NCBI GenBank assembly: GCA_021737905.1
Contig: JAIPDA010000142.1
Coordinates: forward strand, 1 to 6,448
Direction: 5' to 3'
Length of the DNA stretch: 6,448 nucleotides
Origin: Rhodoferax sp.
Lineage (GTDB): Bacteria > Pseudomonadota > Gammaproteobacteria > Burkholderiales > Burkholderiaceae_C
The notes below the pieces were generated by a model. That model made no database searches and was not told where the DNA came from. It saw nothing but the letters and a program-made list of their open reading frames with translations. The first letter of the stretch is position 1. Each line of letters starts with the position of its first letter. This document shows positions 6,296 to 6,448 of this stretch, piece by piece. A program made the position numbers and the translations under genes.

Positions 6296-6297
6296 GG

Positions 6298-6448
6298 ATG
6301 AAAATCACCCCACAATGCGTTGTGTCCTTGACCTGGGTCATGAAAGACACCCTTGGCGAAGTTCTTGACGAGCTGGACGAGCCGGTTGAGTTTTTGCTGG
6401 GCGGTCAGGATTTGCTGGCCAAAATTGAAGAAGCCCTGCAAGGCCATG
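6298..6448 (+). CDS. FKBP-type peptidyl-prolyl cis-trans isomerase, SlyD-like, C-terminus outside the window (partial)
   Basis: The first 50 residues of an FKBP-type prolyl isomerase/chaperone are visible and run off the window end. It begins MKITPQCVVSLTWVMKDTLG and continues with LDEPVEFLLGG (26-36) and LLAKIEEALQGH (39-50). That is the beta-strand, FLLGG loop and helix order of SlyD-like FKBPs, in which the isomerase domain starts at the N-terminus and a chaperone flap is inserted later. SlyD proteins accelerate proline isomerisation and assist folding in the cytoplasm, and some bind nickel. The metal-binding tail, if any, lies outside the window. The start fits the family N-terminus, so ATG 6298 is preferred over M15. 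No strong ribosome-binding site is seen, only GGA at 6285-6287. It diverges from the L16-hydroxylase gene with 14 bp between. Confidence 0.85.
   Translation, partial: MKITPQCVVSLTWVMKDTLGEVLDELDEPVEFLLGGQDLLAKIEEALQGH

Noticed and set aside
5687..6301. Plus-strand open frame of 204 codons opposite roxA
   Set aside because: The composition is that of an antisense shadow (Gln/His/Gly-rich, no motif). The minus-strand protein carries full catalytic motifs across the same DNA.

Overview
The window looks like ordinary chromosome of a betaproteobacterium, most likely order Burkholderiales and probably family Comamonadaceae (Rhodoferax/Polaromonas-like). This rests on the GC-rich coding DNA, on the protein sequences as I recognise them, and on the dapA-bamC pairing. 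There is no mobile element, tRNA, rRNA or CRISPR array. The longest stretch without a gene is about 200 bases (4899-5098).

Layout: (1) 2-1663, plus strand: the C-terminal three quarters of an MFS transporter, then a 38-residue one-helix peptide gene that is easily missed, then a class I SAM-dependent methyltransferase. The three are packed with gaps or overlaps of 4 nt or less, so they probably share one transcript. (2) 1768-4623, plus strand: dapA (lysine and cell-wall precursor synthesis), bamC (lipoprotein of the BAM outer-membrane assembly machine) and a WalJ/YycJ-type metallo-beta-lactamase-fold hydrolase. Spacings of 15 and 21 nt suggest an envelope-themed operon. (3) 4639-4667: a strong hairpin with A-run and T-run flanks. 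It can terminate both the plus-strand operon and the convergent minus-strand lipoprotein gene. (4) 4683-4898, minus strand: a 71-residue Pro/Ala-repeat lipoprotein built on tandem DNA repeats, with a good sigma70-type promoter about 100 nt upstream. (5) 5099-6283, minus strand: a JmjC/cupin 2-oxoglutarate oxygenase of the RoxA (YcfD) ribosomal-protein L16 arginine hydroxylase family. (6) 6298 to the window end, plus strand: the first 50 residues of a SlyD-like FKBP peptidyl-prolyl isomerase, diverging from roxA across only 14 bp.

Most of the content is housekeeping. I see no clear new multi-gene system. The points worth a second look are the small membrane peptide between transporter and methyltransferase, the symmetric palindrome filling the 14-bp gap between the two divergent start codons, and the repeat-built lipoprotein with its long leader.
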